NCBI GenBank assembly: GCA_015055605.1
Contig: SVHV01000003.1
Location: 41,499 to 105,498, forward strand
Length of the DNA: 64,000 nucleotides
Direction: 5' to 3'
Source: Clostridiales bacterium
GTDB lineage: Bacteria; Bacillota; Clostridia; Christensenellales; UBA1242
A program made the translations under genes and the position numbers. This document shows positions 35,201 to 44,654 of the stretch, one piece after another (the stretch's first letter is position 1; every line of letters starts with the position of its first letter). Below the pieces are notes generated by a model, which was given only the letters and a program-made list of their open reading frames with translations, ran no database searches and was not told the origin of the DNA.

Positions 35201-38200
35201 CTATATAACCTTGATATAATCATCTTCTATATACGCATGTAGTTCGTTTATCAAAAATCCCTTTGCATTAACTGTCACAGACAATTTAAACGGTTGATTC
35301 CTTTTACTACACTTGACTATAACAGGACTATCACCCGGATTTGCCTTCAGCAAAGCAAATATTTCTTTAGATAAGTTTTCGTCTGTTAAGTCATACATTA
35401 GATACAACTTAGGCACAACCTTCTCTTTCTCTGGTACTGCTACTACAGTAGAATCATTCATCTCCGATATATCCTCTACTCTAACACACACACCTCTATC
35501 ATTTACACTTAGTTTACCTTTGATTTTTACAATAGAGTCAATATTGAGTAGTTCTTTATTAGTAGCGTACACCTTTGAGAATAGCATTGCATCAAACGAA
35601 CCATAAATATCTTCTACCTTGATAATAGCCATCTCGCTACCATCTTTTTTGGTATATAATTTCTTCATCTCTGTAATGATTCCACCACAAGTTACATCTT
35701 GACCATCTTGAAGACCATTGAAATTATCCATTTCTTCTTGTTCTTCATCAACACTCTCAGCACCTTCTTCAGTCTGCAACATTCCACCATTAAATGTAAA
35801 ATATTTAGTTTGCTCACTAAACTTGGCTAGTGGGTGTCCTGACACATATATACCAGCAACTTGTTTCTCAAGTGTGAGTTTGGTTTGCTCATCATACTCT
35901 GGAATATTTGGCATTGCAACAACATTAGTTACATCATCTTTTAAAACATCACCAAATAAACTAAATTGTCCAGAAGCCTGATGCTTCCTATCAGACACTG
36001 CTTTCTCTATAATTTGAGGATAAACAGCCATCATTTGACTTCTAGTAGCACCGAAACAATCAAACGCTCCTGACAATATCAAACTCTCGACACATCTCTT
36101 ATTTAGAAGTGTTGTATCTAGTCTATTAACAAAGTCATTCAAGTCTTTAAAGTCGCCATTATTCTTTCTCTCTTGAATAATCTGCTCAACAACATTGACG
36201 CCAACATTCTTAAGAGCAGCAATACCAAATCTGATTTGATTATTCTTAACAGTAAAGAATGTCTCACTCTTATTAATATCAGGAGGAAGAACATCTATTT
36301 TTTCTTCTTTAGCATAGGTAATATAGTTTTTAATTTCATCAGAGTTAGTGATTCTATTATTAATAACAGCAGTTAAGAACTCTGGTTCATAATATGTCTT
36401 TAGATATGCAGTTTGGTATGTAACTAGACTATATGCTGCAGCATGGGACTTATTGAAGGCATATTTAGCAAAGTCCTCCATCTCAGCCCAAATAGATATA
36501 GCCACATCTTCAGGCACACCCCTCTTAATAGCGCCATCAATAGCAGTATTAAACTTGCCATCTCTATCGGTAAACGCCTCTCTACCATGAAGGAATATTT
36601 CTTTTTCCTTCTGCATCTTGTCTACCTGTTTCTTACCCATCATTCTTCTAACCATATCGGCTTGACCTAGGGTATATCCTGCCATATCTTGAACTATTCT
36701 CATAACCTGTTCTTGATATACTATACAACCATAAGTAGCCTTAAGTATTGGCTCAAGTATAGGGTGAGCATAAGTAATCTGGTCAGGATTGTGTTTATTA
36801 TTTACAAACCTTGGAATAGCATTCATAGGTCCAGGTCTATACATAGAAACGGCAGCAACAATATCTTCTATACAGGTTGGTCTAAGTTCTTTTAGGAACT
36901 GTTGGAAGCCACCACTTTCAATCTGGAATATCGCTTTTGTATTACCTGTAGATATTAGTTTAAATACCTCTGGGTCATCATAATTGCTCTTATCAAAGTC
37001 AATCTCTACACCATGATTTTCTTTAACATAATTAATACACATTCTAATATCACTCAAGTTTCTTAGACCTAAAAAGTCCATCTTTAAGTGACCTAAGTGC
37101 TCCATCTCAACGCCAACATATTGTGTCGTAATATCATCACCATTTCTTGATAATGGAATGAATTTCTGTAGATCATCTTTACCTATAATAACACCACAGG
37201 CATGTGTACTAGTCTGTCTAGGTGCATCCTCTAATTTCATCGCTATATCAACAACTTTCTTGATATCAGGATTCTCATTATACATAGCAACTAGTTCTGG
37301 TACAGAATAATCTACACCATAGTCCTTAGCACCCTCTTTAGGCTTGTAGAAACCAAAAGACTTCATAATAATATTCGGCCTCTTAATCTCTATTTCTTTA
37401 CCGTCTTTAGTTATCTTATTAGGCATAGCCTTAGTAACTTTATCTAATTGACTATAAGGAACTTTTAGTACCCTGCCGACATCTTTTATAGCATTCTTAG
37501 CAGCCATAGTACCAAATGTAATAATCTTAGCAACACGCTCCTCACCGTACTTTTGTCTAACATAACCGATAACTTCTTGTCTTCTACAATCTTCAAAGTC
37601 TATATCAAAGTCAGGAGCAGAAACTCTTTCTGTATGCAAAAATCTCTCAAAAATCAAATCATATTTAAGAGGATCAATATTAGTAATACCTATTAGGTAT
37701 GCAACGATTGAACCGGCACCACTACCTCTACCAGGGCCTACAGATATGCCCATACTTCTCGCAGCATTGATATAATCCCATACAATCAAGAAATATTCAA
37801 CGAAGCCCTGCTTAGTAATAACGCCCAACTCTCTCTCAATTCTCTCAGTAATCTCGTCTGTATAAGCACCATACTTTTTCTTTACACCGGCATCAATAAG
37901 TCCCCTTAAATATGCGAGTGGTTCTTCCCCAGTAACTGGGGTATACTTAGGAAATAAGTAATGACCGTAGGTATGTGTATAATTACATTTATTCGCTATC
38001 TCTATAGTATTAGATATCGCCTCTGGGTGGTCTGGGAATAAAGCAAGCATCTCATCTCCAGTCCTAAAGTAAAACTCATCTCCAGGAAGCTTTAGTCTAT
38101 CTGGGTCATCAACAGTTTTACCCATCTGTACACACATTAGAACATCTTGCATCTCTGCATCTTCTTTGTTTATATAGTGCACATCATTAGTAGCAACTAG

Positions 38201-38788
38201 TTTTACATCAAACTTCTTAGCATACTCAAAAAGTTTTGCATTAACCTCTAATTGTTCTGGCAAATGGTGATTCTGAACTTCTAGATAAAAATCATCACCA
38301 AATAAGTCTTTGAACCACTGTATTAGTCTCTCAGCCTCAGCAAAGTCTCTATTGAGAATTGCTTGCGGAATATCTCCGGCAAGGCAAGCCGACAAACACA
38401 CAACTCCCTCACTATGCTCAGCAAGTGTTTTATAGTCAATCCTAGGCTTATAATAAAAGCCATCTTTAAAAGCAATGCTATTGAGCCTACATATATTATT
38501 ATATCCAGTTTCGTCCTTTGCAAGTAATACTAAGTGCGCATACTTACTCTTACCTGTCTTTACATGTAGGTCATGAGCAACATAAAATTCACAACCAAAG
38601 ATTGCTTTTATATCATTATCTCTACAAGCATCATAAAAGGTTACTGCACCATACATGTTTCCATGGTCAGTAATTGCAACGGCAGGCATTCCTAATTCTT
38701 TTGCTTTGGCAGTTACTTGTTTGATTCTTGCGATTCCATCAAGTAGACTAAATTCTGTATGTAAATGTAAATGCACAAAGTCTGTCAT
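35201..38788 (-). CDS. dnaE: DNA polymerase III alpha subunit (DnaE)
   Basis: 1195 residues, C-family replicative polymerase. N-terminal PHP domain (VHLHLHTEFSLLDG, then ITDHGNMYG), palm with the catalytic PDFDIDFED (about 390-398), fingers with GxGSGAGSIVAYLIG and KGRGSGAGS-type elements, helix-hairpin-helix region (KNVGVNVVEQI), and a C-terminal OB fold (about 985-1080, VTCGGIITEMKKLYTKKDGSEMA). In organisms that also have PolC, DnaE extends primers on the lagging strand; PolC is not in this window. It lies 12 bases after whiA in the same operon. Confidence 0.95.
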   Translation of the reverse strand: MTDFVHLHLHTEFSLLDGIARIKQVTAKAKELGMPAVAITDHGNMYGAVTFYDACRDNDIKAIFGCEFYVAHDLHVKTGKSKYAHLVLLAKDETGYNNICRLNSIAFKDGFYYKPRIDYKTLAEHSEGVVCLSACLAGDIPQAILNRDFAEAERLIQWFKDLFGDDFYLEVQNHHLPEQLEVNAKLFEYAKKFDVKLVATNDVHYINKEDAEMQDVLMCVQMGKTVDDPDRLKLPGDEFYFRTGDEMLALFPDHPEAISNTIEIANKCNYTHTYGHYLFPKYTPVTGEEPLAYLRGLIDAGVKKKYGAYTDEITERIERELGVITKQGFVEYFLIVWDYINAARSMGISVGPGRGSGAGSIVAYLIGITNIDPLKYDLIFERFLHTERVSAPDFDIDFEDCRRQEVIGYVRQKYGEERVAKIITFGTMAAKNAIKDVGRVLKVPYSQLDKVTKAMPNKITKDGKEIEIKRPNIIMKSFGFYKPKEGAKDYGVDYSVPELVAMYNENPDIKKVVDIAMKLEDAPRQTSTHACGVIIGKDDLQKFIPLSRNGDDITTQYVGVEMEHLGHLKMDFLGLRNLSDIRMCINYVKENHGVEIDFDKSNYDDPEVFKLISTGNTKAIFQIESGGFQQFLKELRPTCIEDIVAAVSMYRPGPMNAIPRFVNNKHNPDQITYAHPILEPILKATYGCIVYQEQVMRIVQDMAGYTLGQADMVRRMMGKKQVDKMQKEKEIFLHGREAFTDRDGKFNTAIDGAIKRGVPEDVAISIWAEMEDFAKYAFNKSHAAAYSLVTYQTAYLKTYYEPEFLTAVINNRITNSDEIKNYITYAKEEKIDVLPPDINKSETFFTVKNNQIRFGIAALKNVGVNVVEQIIQERKNNGDFKDLNDFVNRLDTTLLNKRCVESLILSGAFDCFGATRSQMMAVYPQIIEKAVSDRKHQASGQFSLFGDVLKDDVTNVVAMPNIPEYDEQTKLTLEKQVAGIYVSGHPLAKFSEQTKYFTFNGGMLQTEEGAESVDEEQEEMDNFNGLQDGQDVTCGGIITEMKKLYTKKDGSEMAIIKVEDIYGSFDAMLFSKVYATNKELLNIDSIVKIKGKLSVNDRGVCVRVEDISEMNDSTVVAVPEKEKVVPKLYLMYDLTDENLSKEIFALLKANPGDSPVIVKCSKRNQPFKLSVTVNAKGFLINELHAYIEDDYIKVI

Positions 38789-38800
38789 CTTTTTCTCCTA

Positions 38801-39796
38801 TTATAATGTTGTAATCCTAAACTTGCTCTTATTTATATCATCAGCAATCTTAATAATCTTAGCCATTCTATGATTGATACCACTCTTTGTAAGTTCCTCA
38901 ACACATAGTTTTCTAAGTTCCTCTAGTGACGCCTCAGGATTAGCAAGTCTTAAAAGCGATAATTCCATAAGATTCTCAGGCAAAGCCTCTAATCCCATAT
39001 TTTCTTGAATAATCTTAATAGCATTTAGTTGTTTTACAGCCGCCTCAACTGTTTTGTTAAGATTAGCATTCAAACAATTATTCTGTCTATTTACATTGTT
39101 TCTTAATTCCCTAATCGCAGCCTCATTTTGCAAATCTAAAACTGCTTTGTTTGCACCTACAAGGGCTAAGGTATCACATATAAGCTGATACTCCTTGATA
39201 TACACAATCGGAGTATTTTTTCTGATAGTGATTTTCGCAGGGATATCAAATGAGCCTAAAAGTTGCACAAAGTCTTCAGCAATCTTTTCAAAATTAAACA
39301 CAAACTCTAAATGATAACCACTGTTTGATTTTTCGTTATCGTAATTTTTGATAATTATATTACTTGTAGCACAAGATACAAAAGCACCTTTTACATAGCT
39401 CCTTTTACAACAATCATCAGCAATTATAAAGTCAGATATACCATTCTCAATAGAAAGCAATTCGTCCTGTCCTATAGACATTATTCCCAAATCTTTGAGA
39501 AGTTGGTCGGTAATGTCATAAGGAAGAGTGATTTTGAACCTATTGTTTTTAGAGATATTAGTTTCTTCTACTTGTGTAATCTCACACTCTTTACCATAAT
39601 ACTGCTCTATGATTTCTTTGATTTTATCATACAATCCCTCTAGTTCAGTGTAAATCTCAACTTTAATTCTACCCCTACCAGAGATACTTAGTTCTCCACT
39701 ACATTTAATAATCGCACTCAAAAAAGATATAGAACAACAATCGTTCTCTATCTTTTCTTTTAAAACCTCTAATTTAGCCTCTGTAGCAAAAGACAT
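38801..39796 (-). CDS. whiA: WhiA-family DNA-binding protein
   Basis: 331 residues: N-terminal LAGLIDADG-homing-endonuclease-like domain (starting SFATEAKLEVLKEKI, with SFLSAIIKCSGELSI and KGAFVSCATSNI), and a C-terminal helix-turn-helix domain (about 240-331) with NCLNANLNKTVEAAVKQL and LRLANPEASLEELR. WhiA controls sporulation septation in actinomycetes and influences division and chromosome segregation in Bacillus; in Bacillota it is part of the rapZ-yvcK-whiA group. Here rapZ and yvcK are absent from the immediate neighbourhood and an SseB-like gene precedes it. Confidence 0.95.
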   Translation of the reverse strand: MSFATEAKLEVLKEKIENDCCSISFLSAIIKCSGELSISGRGRIKVEIYTELEGLYDKIKEIIEQYYGKECEITQVEETNISKNNRFKITLPYDITDQLLKDLGIMSIGQDELLSIENGISDFIIADDCCKRSYVKGAFVSCATSNIIIKNYDNEKSNSGYHLEFVFNFEKIAEDFVQLLGSFDIPAKITIRKNTPIVYIKEYQLICDTLALVGANKAVLDLQNEAAIRELRNNVNRQNNCLNANLNKTVEAAVKQLNAIKIIQENMGLEALPENLMELSLLRLANPEASLEELRKLCVEELTKSGINHRMAKIIKIADDINKSKFRITTL

Positions 39797-39824
39797 ATTA
39801 TAAACCCCTATCTCATATTATGAT

Positions 39825-40223
39825 TTATTTTTTCTCATTAAATTCGTCACTAAATTTAAGTAACTCTAGTGCCTGATTAGTAATAACCAACTCTGCAGAA
39901 GTGTCGGGATTAAAAATTATACCATCAAATCTTTTAGCCGAAAAATAATTAGCCAAAAACATCTTTATCCCCATACCCAAAAGAGTGGTTGGACCAGCAG
40001 ACTGACCAAAATACTCTTTCTCAGACAGAATAGTTAAGAACACCTTACCCTCTGCTTGTACCTCAGCAAAAGTAAAACCTTTTTCTTTACCTAGATAATA
40101 CCCAGGAACAGGCAATATTGCATTTTCGTCACACAAGTCGTCTAGTACATTGATAAGTTTATTAAAACTATCAACAGTTGGATTTTCGACAACTGTTAAA
40201 ATTGCTTCTGTCAACTCTGTCAT
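39825..40223 (-). CDS. SseB N-terminal domain protein
   Basis: 132 residues matching the SseB-like alpha/beta domain: an N-terminal helix (TELTEAILTVVENPTVDSFNKLINVL), VPGYYLG ... VFLTILSEKEYF, and the closing FDGIIFNPDTSAELVITNQALELL, where the hydrophobic-NP segment is characteristic. SseB-like domains are widespread in Bacillota with no established biochemical role. Cytoplasmic. Position between the PHP gene and whiA, with short gaps (12 and 28 bases), shows it belongs to the operon. Confidence 0.75.
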   Translation of the reverse strand: MTELTEAILTVVENPTVDSFNKLINVLDDLCDENAILPVPGYYLGKEKGFTFAEVQAEGKVFLTILSEKEYFGQSAGPTTLLGMGIKMFLANYFSAKRFDGIIFNPDTSAELVITNQALELLKFSDEFNEKK

Positions 40224-40235
40224 TTAAAATTTCTC

Positions 40236-40967
40236 CTACTTAAACTCAGGCATCTTATCTATATTCGCCACCTGACTGAGTGGAATCTTGTATTTCTCTA
40301 TTAGATTGAATGCTCTATGATTTTTGCCCACATCTAATGGGTGATGAGCATCACTATTGATTATAAACTGCACACCTGTTGCAATCATTTTTTGCAAATC
40401 TTCTTTACCGAAATTAATTCTCTTGCCATTAAGTTCGATATATATTCCTCTCTTCTTAGCCTCAATTGCTAATCTCTCATAATCTACAACACAACCACCA
40501 AAGCCAAGATGTGCAAGGATACTAACTCTATGCTTGTCCATAGCATTGATATATGCCATGGTATTTCTCTCAACTTGTTTTTTGCTAGGTTTTTTCTTTA
40601 GTAAATTCGGCAACACAAACTTACAAAACTCCACAAAGCCCACTTTACTAAACCTATGATAACCTAGCACAACCAAATCCAACTTTTCTATTTCTTCATC
40701 AGATATGTCTATATCACCACTTCTAGAAATTAAGTTTGCCTCAATACCCCACAAAACTTTTACTTTGTACTTATCCTTGACAGCATCAATATCTTCTTTA
40801 ATTTTCTCAAGGTCGCCTTTTTTTATAGCATACATAGACTTATATGAATGCTCACAAATAGCCACAGCATCTAATCTAAGATTTTCTGCTTGTTTAACAG
40901 AGTCCTCAACCGAACCCTGACCATGAGTATAATTAGTGTGTGTATGAAAATCACCTGTCAATCTCAT
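40236..40967 (-). CDS. PHP-domain phosphoesterase
   Basis: 243 residues. The PHP metal motifs are DFHTHTNYTHG (about 6-16), ICEHSYKS, WGIEAN, LAHLGFGG and INSDAHHPLDVG. Such stand-alone PHP proteins resemble histidinol phosphatase and YcdX-type phosphoesterases; the context (between murB and whiA) is conserved in Clostridia and does not suggest histidine synthesis. Its start overlaps the end of murB by 17 bases, which points to translational coupling. Substrate unknown. Confidence 0.88.
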   Translation of the reverse strand: MRLTGDFHTHTNYTHGQGSVEDSVKQAENLRLDAVAICEHSYKSMYAIKKGDLEKIKEDIDAVKDKYKVKVLWGIEANLISRSGDIDISDEEIEKLDLVVLGYHRFSKVGFVEFCKFVLPNLLKKKPSKKQVERNTMAYINAMDKHRVSILAHLGFGGCVVDYERLAIEAKKRGIYIELNGKRINFGKEDLQKMIATGVQFIINSDAHHPLDVGKNHRAFNLIEKYKIPLSQVANIDKMPEFK

Positions 40968-41877
40968 AAAAGTCTCCTAAAAATTTTATTTCTGTTTGTA
41001 ACTTAATACCATATCTTTCATTAAACAATTTTTTTATTTTACATATAAGCATATATACATCTCGTGCAGTCGCATTTTCACTAATTATGAAATTAGCGTG
41101 TTTAGTAGAAACTTTCGCCCCACCCTCAGACATTCCTTTAACACCCATCTCGTCTAGCATGGCACTAATATTTAAACCATCTACTCTTTTAAATACTGAA
41201 CCTGCTGACGGATATTCTAGAGGCTGAGATTCTTTTCTGCACATTAGATAACGAAAATACTCACTCTGAATCTTATCTTTTTCTTTGGGAGTAAGTCTAC
41301 ACCCAACTCTGAGAATAATGGCACCATTTCTTTGAAATACACTCTGTCTATAATCAAATAAACACTCACCATTCTCAAAGTAGCATATTTTACCATTTAC
41401 ATAAGCAACGACATAATCAACCACTTGAGACATATCCATACCATAAGCCCCAGCATTCATATATACTGCACCACCTATAGTTCCGGGGATACCACCTAGA
41501 ATCTCAAAACCCGATAGACCTAGTCCTCTACTAAAGACAAAAGCATCAACTAGTCTTATACCTGCTCCAAACTCTACACCAGTATCTATGATAGTAGACC
41601 TCGAAAAGTCTCCGTCAAGCAATATAACTATTCCATCAAAGCCTCTGTCCGAAACAAGAAGATTGCTTCCTGCACCCAACACGAAATATTCTATTTTCTC
41701 TTTTTGTATGTAATTCATTACCTTCAAAAAACCTTCGAGAGTCTTGATAGTAACTAAATATTTTGAATTTCCTCCTATTTTAAATGTAGTATATTTAGTA
41801 AGAGATACATTCTTCTCCACCAAACCTCCTACATTTATTTTCTTAAGCAAAGAAAATCTCGACATACATACACCCAT
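40951..41877 (-). CDS. murB: UDP-N-acetylenolpyruvoylglucosamine reductase
   Basis: Second step of peptidoglycan precursor synthesis: NADPH-dependent reduction of UDP-GlcNAc-enolpyruvate to UDP-MurNAc. FAD-binding: TTFKIGGNSKYLV (about 29-41), GAGSNLLVSD and GIPGTIGGAVYMNAGAYG. The catalytic serine is in PSAGSVFKR; the C-terminal Glu is in TEIKFLG. Length 308 fits the type II enzyme lacking the extra loop. The annotated ATG has GGGGTAG upstream; a second ATG four codons in (41865) is equally possible. First gene of the cluster. Confidence 0.95.
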   Translation of the reverse strand: MGVCMSRFSLLKKINVGGLVEKNVSLTKYTTFKIGGNSKYLVTIKTLEGFLKVMNYIQKEKIEYFVLGAGSNLLVSDRGFDGIVILLDGDFSRSTIIDTGVEFGAGIRLVDAFVFSRGLGLSGFEILGGIPGTIGGAVYMNAGAYGMDMSQVVDYVVAYVNGKICYFENGECLFDYRQSVFQRNGAIILRVGCRLTPKEKDKIQSEYFRYLMCRKESQPLEYPSAGSVFKRVDGLNISAMLDEMGVKGMSEGGAKVSTKHANFIISENATARDVYMLICKIKKLFNERYGIKLQTEIKFLGDFYEIDR

Positions 41878-42054
41878 ATTCTACCCCAAATAAAAAAAAT
41901 TTACAAACAAAATCAATATTTATATATAAAGTATATTTATATATACTATGTATGCGAGATATTCATATTTTGTCGCAAATGTAGAACCAAGATGTTCTAT
42001 TAAAAACATTTTACTCATATACATAAGCAAGAAAACAAGAAGGAAAGAATCAAA

Positions 42055-43548
42055 ATGAAACTAAAAAAATATTTACTAAGTATATTAATCCCTATCGTCC
42101 TATTCTCATCATTATTAGTAGGATGTAAATCTAGCGAACTAGAAAAAATATCAAAAGAACTCAGTCATTACACGATGGATATAGAATATTATGATAACCA
42201 CACTATTTCGGTATCACAAAGCCTAGAGTATAAAAACAGAACAGAGACATCTCTAGACGAGCTAAAACTACACCTCTACCCTCAAAGCTTTAGGGAAGGT
42301 GCAAAAAGCACAGTTATTAGCAAACTCAATTATGACAAATGTTATTACAATGGTAGGTCTTATGGAGACATTAATATTACTAGTCTCACATTAGAAAACC
42401 AAGATTGTGAGGTTAGCCTTACAGGTAATGACGAGGATATATTATCTATCCCCCTCACAAGTTCACTAGCACCAGACTCTACTATAACTTTAGACATCAA
42501 ATATACTGTCCAGATTCCTAATATCAATCACCGATTTGGTTATGGTGAAGACGCTATCAATATCGCCAACTTTTATCCTATAATGTGCATGTACGAGAAT
42601 GGCGATTACATAATAGACAGTTATCACTACAACGGCGATCCTTTCTATTCAGATATGGCAAATTATGATGTAAACATTACCATTCCAACTTCCTTAAAAC
42701 TAGCATCAACAGGCTCAATAATCTCAGAAATACAACAAGATAGCAATACAATATACACTATTCAAGCCAAAGCAGTTAGAGACTTTGCTTTTGTGCTTAG
42801 TGACAAATTCAATATAGTTTCTGACAATATAAATAATGTAAAAGTCAGTTACTTCTATTATAACAATCAATACCCAAACGAGTGTTTGCAAGCAGGAATA
42901 GATGCAATTAATACTTTCAATAGGCTCTTTGGTGAATATCCATACTCTACTCTCAATATCGTAGAAACAGACTTTGTACATGGAGGAATGGAATATCCAA
43001 ACCTTGTCTTTATTAGTGACACAGTAGACATTCAGAGCGATTATATCAATGTAATTATCCACGAAGTTGCGCATCAGTGGTGGTACGGATTAGTAGGCAA
43101 TGACGAATATCATTATGGCTGGTTGGACGAAGGTCTTACAGAATATTCTACTCTACTATTTTATGAAGAAAATCCCAACTATAATGTAGACACCAAGGAA
43201 TTAATAAAAAACACAACGAATAGTTATGTTACCTTTGTAGATGTGTACAAAAAGGTATTTAACAATGTTGATTCTAGCATGAATAGAAAACTCAATGAGT
43301 ATAATAACGAAAGCGAATATGTGTATATTGCTTATGTAAAAGGAATGCTCCTTTTTGACAGCCTAAGAGAAATCTTAGGAGACGATAAATTTAGTAAAGG
43401 TATCCAACAATACTTCACTGACAACAAATACAAAATATCAACACCCGACCAGTTAATATCGTCTTTTGAAAAAGCGACAGGCAATAACCTAAGAGAATTT
43501 TTCTCCTCATGGATTGATGGCAAAGTAACGATAATGCAGATGAATTAA
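42055..43548 (+). CDS. M1-family zinc metallopeptidase, lipoprotein
   Basis: 497 residues. Lipoprotein signal peptide: KKYLLSILIPIVLFSSLLVG with Cys at about 24 as the lipid-modified residue, so it faces outside the membrane. An aminopeptidase-N-like beta domain (about 35-265) precedes the catalytic domain: GGMEYPNL (exopeptidase-type loop; family GxMEN has Asn here replaced by Pro after Tyr), HEVAHQWW (zinc site) and, 18 residues on, the third ligand Glu in LDEGLTEY. It lacks the large C-terminal domains of PepN. It likely trims extracellular peptides. Own transcription unit with a terminator shared with degV. Confidence 0.88.
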   Translation: MKLKKYLLSILIPIVLFSSLLVGCKSSELEKISKELSHYTMDIEYYDNHTISVSQSLEYKNRTETSLDELKLHLYPQSFREGAKSTVISKLNYDKCYYNGRSYGDINITSLTLENQDCEVSLTGNDEDILSIPLTSSLAPDSTITLDIKYTVQIPNINHRFGYGEDAINIANFYPIMCMYENGDYIIDSYHYNGDPFYSDMANYDVNITIPTSLKLASTGSIISEIQQDSNTIYTIQAKAVRDFAFVLSDKFNIVSDNINNVKVSYFYYNNQYPNECLQAGIDAINTFNRLFGEYPYSTLNIVETDFVHGGMEYPNLVFISDTVDIQSDYINVIIHEVAHQWWYGLVGNDEYHYGWLDEGLTEYSTLLFYEENPNYNVDTKELIKNTTNSYVTFVDVYKKVFNNVDSSMNRKLNEYNNESEYVYIAYVKGMLLFDSLREILGDDKFSKGIQQYFTDNKYKISTPDQLISSFEKATGNNLREFFSSWIDGKVTIMQMN

Positions 43549-43574
43549 TTTTCAATAAAACATAAACAACGATA

Positions 43575-43618
43575 CAAAAAAAAGAAGACATACTCTAGTG
43601 GTATATCTTCTTTTTTTA
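43575..43618. terminator. Bidirectional terminator
   Basis: AAAAAAGAAGA / TCTTCTTTTTT stem extended inward by ATAC/GTAT-type pairs; runs of A and T on the outer sides. Confidence 0.82.
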
Positions 43619-43630
43619 TGTATTTATATA

Positions 43631-44485
43631 CTAAGCATGTTGCTCTCCCCAGAAACCAACAATAACACCGTTTTTCTCTGCATAATAACTACATAGTCCC
43701 CTAGTAGTCATAATCTTCACTTTTGCAAAATCCCACACATCTTTTATTCCAGCTTTTAGTTTCTCTGCAAAATTAAGATTGTGACAATGTGAAATAACTA
43801 TAGATAGAGGTTTAGCAATCCTTGACCTAATGGTATCAATAATCGCTTTGATAGCCTGTTTCTCGCCCCTTACCTTCTTAGCCATTTTGATTGTTCCCTC
43901 ATCTGTAGCAACACCGATACCCCACAATCCTAAAATCTTAGCAAGTTTGCCAACAAGCATAGACACTCTACCTGCTTTTACTAAATTATCAAATGAAGAT
44001 AAAGCAAATGTTATCTTTGATTCGCTCAAATACTTTTTAGAAAGAGTTACTATATCTTCAAATGTCCTATCTTCTGCTATTAGTCTACACATTTCTTCTA
44101 CAAGTAAAACAATCTCTGCACCTGCGCTACAAGAATTAAACACCTCAATTTTTCTATCTGGATATTTACTAAGCATCATGTCTTTAGCAAGCAATGCACT
44201 ATTATAGCTACCAGATAATGCACCCGAAATTGTAATTAAAAGATAATTGCCATCTTCCTCCATTTCTGCACACCAGTCATAAGGAGACGGACAAGCAGTT
44301 CCCACCTTCTCTTTTGTTACATAAATCTCATCTAACAATGCTTTTGTATCTAAATCTGGCTCATCAATTATTGTCTTGCTACCTATATTAAAAGCAAAAG
44401 GTACAGTAGCATACCTAATATTATTCTCTTCAAGATTAAACGCCTGCAAGTCTGAACTAGAATCAGTTATAATATGCCATTTCAT
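43631..44485 (-). CDS. DegV-family fatty-acid-binding protein
   Basis: 284 residues. Starts WHIITDSSSDLQ, the DegV phosphate/carboxylate loop, followed by the second conserved segment TACPSPYDW and the third, ISGALSGSYNSA. The family (FakB) presents exogenous fatty acids to the kinase FakA for acyl-phosphate formation and membrane lipid synthesis. No FakA gene is in the window, as is common for multiple unlinked DegV paralogs. Lipid specificity cannot be inferred. Single gene between terminators. Confidence 0.9.
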   Translation of the reverse strand: MKWHIITDSSSDLQAFNLEENNIRYATVPFAFNIGSKTIIDEPDLDTKALLDEIYVTKEKVGTACPSPYDWCAEMEEDGNYLLITISGALSGSYNSALLAKDMMLSKYPDRKIEVFNSCSAGAEIVLLVEEMCRLIAEDRTFEDIVTLSKKYLSESKITFALSSFDNLVKAGRVSMLVGKLAKILGLWGIGVATDEGTIKMAKKVRGEKQAIKAIIDTIRSRIAKPLSIVISHCHNLNFAEKLKAGIKDVWDFAKVKIMTTRGLCSYYAEKNGVIVGFWGEQHA

Positions 44486-44572
44486 ATAAACATACTCCTT
44501 CCATTTCGTATTTATATAGATTAGATGACATAAAACCAGCTCAACTATACATTGAAATTCATATATAATATA

Positions 44573-44592
44573 CTCAAATTTAGAGATTTGAG
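44573..44592. repeat. Inverted repeat upstream of degV
   Basis: CTCAAAT (44573-44579) and ATTTGAG (44586-44592) around six bases, without a T-run. It lies about 90 bases upstream of degV and could be an operator. Confidence 0.35.
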
Positions 44593-44616
44593 CAAATAAA
44601 TTTTATTATTTAACAA

Positions 44617-44650
44617 AAAAAGAACTGAAACTATATATTTCAGTTCTTAA
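44617..44650 (-). terminator. Terminator after the 310-aa unknown gene
   Basis: AAGAACTGAAA / TTTCAGTTCTT stem (44620-44630, 44638-44648), 7-base loop; T-run on the minus strand. Confidence 0.85.
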
Positions 44651-44654
44651 TTAT

